A stretch of 64,000 nucleotides of DNA from contig NC_092188.1 of the NCBI RefSeq assembly GCF_043641665.1, positions 14,839,704 to 14,903,703 of the forward strand, read 5' to 3'. Positions 60,525-64,000 of the stretch are shown here, piece by piece (position 1 is the first letter of the stretch; the number at the start of each line of letters is the position of its first letter). Source of the stretch: Enoplosus armatus (taxonomy: Eukaryota > Chordata > Actinopteri > Centrarchiformes > Enoplosidae). The notes under the pieces are model-generated. The model did not search any database. It was not told the origin of the DNA and saw only the letters and a list, made by a program, of their open reading frames with translations. The translations under genes were made by a program, and so were the position numbers.

Positions 60525-61110
60525 TTTGTAAATGACCAAAATCTTTAATCAAAAATAATTCCATTTTTGTTTGTCCAAATTTTGTCCAGTATTACTCAAA
60601 TTGTAGTTACTTGTGCCTTTTCTGTCCAGGTTTATGTTTTGAGATGTACAGTACAGACAAAGAGAAGGCTGTAAAATTTTATATCTGCTTTTTTTGTGTG
60701 TTGTTCAGGAGGTTAATATTTGGTGTTTTCTGTTCCATTGCTTTAATGCCAGGGTAACAGAAAGTCGCATTGTTGATTGAGATATTGAAGGAGCAGCAGA
60801 AATGTGTCAAAGGAAATTGCACTGAAGTTCTATTTTTTATTACAAAAGATTTTAGATTAGAATATATCTCTGTACAGGGAAGAGTGCTCCTTATTTATTG
60901 TTATTTGATGACAATGATCATTGTTTAAAGGTTGTTTCTTTCTTTTTTTTTATTGGAAAAAAGGATGTTTTTTGTTACATCTGTGTGTCTTTTTCATGAT
61001 GTTTTTGTGACTTGAATTGGTGACAAAGATGAGGGATTGAGTTAGGCTGGTACCGGAAGATTAAGTGCCCTGCAGATTTCACACACAGCAAAATTTCTAG
61101 TCATTGAAGA

Positions 61111-61116
61111 AATAAA
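61111..61116 (+). terminator. hivep3: Possible distal polyadenylation signal AATAAA
   Basis: A second AATAAA, followed by CTCTCTTGAGGTTGTGCCTT, about 920 bases after the stop. Could give a longer 3' UTR. Confidence 0.4.
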
Positions 61117-61139
61117 AAATGCACCAGACTCTCTTGAGG

Positions 61140-64000
61140 TTGTGCCTTTCTTCCATGTCGCCATGTGTACAGCGTTGTGCTTTTGCTCTAATAGTTTGTA
61201 CCATAATTCTGTTTAATTACAGTACAGTGGAACATCGACAAAGAAAACATCAAAACAAATCATAAACGTTTACAATGGGGTTCAACTTACTGGATCAGAA
61301 GTGGTTACCTCCTTTCAGAAGAACACAAGAAGATGTGTCATTTCTTTGTGGTACTTTTTGTTATATTTTGTACTACCCTGTGGTGCACTTTGTGGCTATA
61401 TGTAGTTGTTTGTGGTACTTTTTAATGGGTTTTGTGGTATTCTGGCTTCTACTTTGGTGGTAGTTTGTGATATGTTTGGTTGTACTCTTCACCCCCTTGT
61501 GATTACGTGTGGTGATTAGTGGCTACAACCATTTTCCATGTGTATTGTCCCTTTAGGAAAGTTGTGTTTTCCTTTTTCCCTCTTCTCAAACACAAGTCGT
61601 TTTGTGTCAAATTGAATCTGTCTTACCTGTAATATTTCTAAAATGCTATTTGCCTTTGCAGATTTTTACTTGATTACTTGCATGTCAAATCTAGAACAGT
61701 TTCTTAGTAAGGCGTTGGGCCTCCGCAAGTTGCCAGAATAGCTTTATCTTGACCTAAATTCTCCAATTGAACTCTGCTGCAGGGATTATACATCATTCTT
61801 CCAAAAGATATTCCCTGATTTGGTGTTTTGATGGTGGTGGAGAGCGCTGTCTAACCTGCCAGTCCAAATGTCCCATGGGTGTTCAGTTGGGATGTTTCTC
61901 TACAGTGGATGGGACCGTTACAGCCATAGCATTTGATTCACATTGTCATACTCGCCAAACCATTCTTTGACCTCTTGTGCCCCATATGGAAGCATCTGCT
62001 TCCTTTATGCATCTCCACTCATTTATTTAGGTGTTTATTTTAATTTGTTACCTGTCAGTATGTGGCAATGGTTTCATAGCAGATATAAACCCACAATAAT
62101 TAACTACCAAACCTTTCTCTTTTATGGGAGCAACCAGACAGCTGTAAGCCTTTAGTAGTACCACAAGATGTCGCTACTAAATCACCAACACTCAGGTATG
62201 TATCAAAATATTTTTCTCATCATTGCAGTTGATATGTTAGAAAAAGGAGGCACTCTTAAACTTGACAACAGAAACACTGGTGTTGTTTGGCATCCTGGTT
62301 CCCTTGGTTTAGTTTCTATTGGGGCCAAGAGGGTACACACAAAGAGGAAATTCACTTTATCAAATCTGAACCAACATAAACAACATGTCTATAAATTCTG
62401 ACCTATATGGGTCAGCTGTTTATTCATTTCCTGACAACACCCATCTTTATTATGTAGACACACATTTATCACTTCCAAAGGCTGATTTTATTTATCCTGA
62501 TTTAACCCTTGATGATTCTGTTTTATCATATCACTTTCCTTAACTATTTAAAGCACTCGCAGATGCAACTCTTGGAGTATAAAACAATATTCCCATACCA
62601 GTAGTGTCACTGGTGCTCTGCACAACAATGTTTAACAGCACAGCAGGACGTGGATTACATAAAGCTGACTCGGGGCACAGCCAGCGAGCGCCAAAAGCTG
62701 TGACTTAACAGTTCACAGAAAATGTTACAAAACAGGCAACAGATAGGCACGTGAAGCAAATGACCATTCTTCCTCTTTCAAAGCCCTGTGCATGCAGGCA
62801 ACACAGAGCCAGAGGGTTAGAGGGAGATTATATTTTCAAAGGAGTGAACTGAGGAGGTAAACTACTGCTAATTAAAAATTAACTCCTTCTAGGACAGAAG
62901 CTGGCCAAGACGTTTGGGCATGGCTGAATAAAAAGAGACTTTGGCTTCATCCTTCACTTTTACTTGTTACTTGTATTTTTCAGAGACGGGGCTGCTTAAT
63001 GTGATATGACGCCTGTAGAGAGGGGCACATCTGTGCTCCTGAGGGAACTGAACTTGTAACCTCTGGTGCAAGAATGTGTTGCACTATCATGATGCAGTGT
63101 GGCAATCTCATCACCATGTCACACATTCCACAAATCTTTATGTGAGAGGAAAACATTGTCCCCTCCCCTCCGGAAGTCTGGCAGATCATGTATTAGACAC
63201 TAGAATATCCTGACCGACTCAATAGCTAACTCTTCTTCTAAGAGTGTGGGAGGAGGTCCCAAATTTAAAGTGGAAACACAATACAAGGTGTGAATGTGCT
63301 TTACACAATAGTGTTGTATAGCATTTCATTTTAATGACTTAATCCTGTGTTCTGATTTTGATTGACCCTCTTCTATGTTTTCACAGGCAGCTGTTTTTGT
63401 ACACCAGGTGTTCCCACTGTACAGAGGAACAGTCCTGTTTGCTCTCCGCTGTGTTCTATATGTTTAGGTGTCAGGTTTCATGGAAAGTGGATTATAAACC
63501 CCTTCAAGTAAACACTAACCCTAGAATGGATTATGACAAATTAATGGGGAAAACATGTATTTCTATCTGCCCTTATAGTAATAACTAAGCAAACAAAACT
63601 GACTTTGTTAAGTGATTACACATCCATCTTTCAATCTATATTATTCCCAAATACACTGTCTGCCTTCACATGTTTCCATTGGAAAAAAATCAGTAGCAAA
63701 AAATATCCAAATTTTCATATTCATTAGTCCATTTCCCAATCATAAAGGTGATCTGTCATCTTTTGGGAAATAACGGCAGTGAAGACAATACCCACGCAAC
63801 TAATCTGAATGTGCATTTACATTACATGAGTGATAGCTGCCATTTGGCTATCTACGTGACTCTGGCATGGCTGACCTGCATACTGGGCTCCATGTGGGTG
63901 GGACATGACTAGGAGCAGTACTGCCTGTGGGCAGGTAAGAGCAGCCTGCTTGTCTCTGTGTGGGCCTTCGTCAGCCATCATGGAGGCATCAATTCAGTCA
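61140..64000. other. Right-edge intergenic region
   Basis: No gene recognised. Contains a CTCF-like motif at 62161 and a donor-like GGGCAG|GTAAGA at 63934, but no coding sequence that fits a family I know. Confidence 0.5.
62161..62176 (+). promoter_or_regulatory. Weak CTCF-like motif
   Basis: CCACAAGATGTCGCTA resembles the CTCF core with mismatches. Lies downstream of hivep3. Confidence 0.25.

Larger units (their letters stand above)
60191..60545 (+). other. hivep3: hivep3 3' UTR (proximal form)
   Basis: AT-rich non-coding sequence, including an AT palindrome at 60,391-60,452, ending near the first AATAAA. Confidence 0.6.

Noticed and set aside
63840..63940. Possible exon ending at GGGCAG|GTAAGA near the right edge
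   Set aside because: Only the donor is convincing; no acceptor, conserved protein or partner exon is visible before the window ends.
1..64000. CRISPR arrays, operons, phage or plasmid features
   Set aside because: All tandem arrays are microsatellites or minisatellites, and the genes are spliced vertebrate genes.

Overview
The window is vertebrate nuclear DNA and almost certainly comes from a teleost fish, probably a percomorph. The genes are intron-rich with GT-AG splice sites. Dinucleotide (CA/TG) microsatellites are abundant, and several diverged interspersed repeats look like families I know from percomorph genomes. No bacterial, viral, CRISPR or rRNA signal is visible. Gene names rest on protein similarity recalled from the families; exon limits were read from splice consensus and reading-frame continuity.

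Layout. Positions 1-1,250 hold a CpG-rich promoter-like block with a perfect splice donor on the minus strand, probably the first exon of a gene lying to the left. The minus-strand gene at 4,144-7,150 is stathmin 1 (stmn1): four coding exons, 146 aa, plus a non-coding first exon next to an E2F/CCAAT promoter. The plus-strand gene at about 11,617-18,245 is a serine incorporator, best matched to serinc2: ten coding exons, 455 aa, long 3' UTR. The two genes are divergent, about 4.5 kb apart. A gene-poor stretch follows, containing one unassigned 215-codon open frame. A CpG island at 22.44-23.1 kb is the best candidate promoter for the last gene.

From 48.5 to 60.5 kb on the plus strand lies hivep3 (Schnurri-3/KRC family): eight coding exons encoding about 2,025 aa, with two ZAS C2H2 zinc-finger pairs, a central C2HC finger, a KKKR nuclear-localisation signal, acidic tracts and a Ser/Pro-rich C-terminus. 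The 25 kb between the CpG island and the first coding exon appears to be 5' intron. It carries microsatellites, a roughly 0.9-kb pure polypyrimidine tract (27.05-27.96 kb), an inverted pair of interspersed repeats and several candidate non-coding exons. Positions 61.1-64 kb contain no gene I can identify.

The three genes do not form a pathway: stmn1 acts on tubulin, serinc2 is a multipass membrane protein and hivep3 is a nuclear zinc-finger regulator. What links them is shared synteny with human chromosome arm 1p. I found no clearly novel biological system. The most interesting items are regulatory or structural: a chain of five upstream ORFs before the hivep3 start, two short introns splitting what I recall as one giant exon in mammals, a polypyrimidine tract ending at a plausible 3' splice site, repeated exact TGATTGACAG sites in the hivep3 intron, and TAACGTTA palindromes clustered at the stmn1 and serinc2 promoters.
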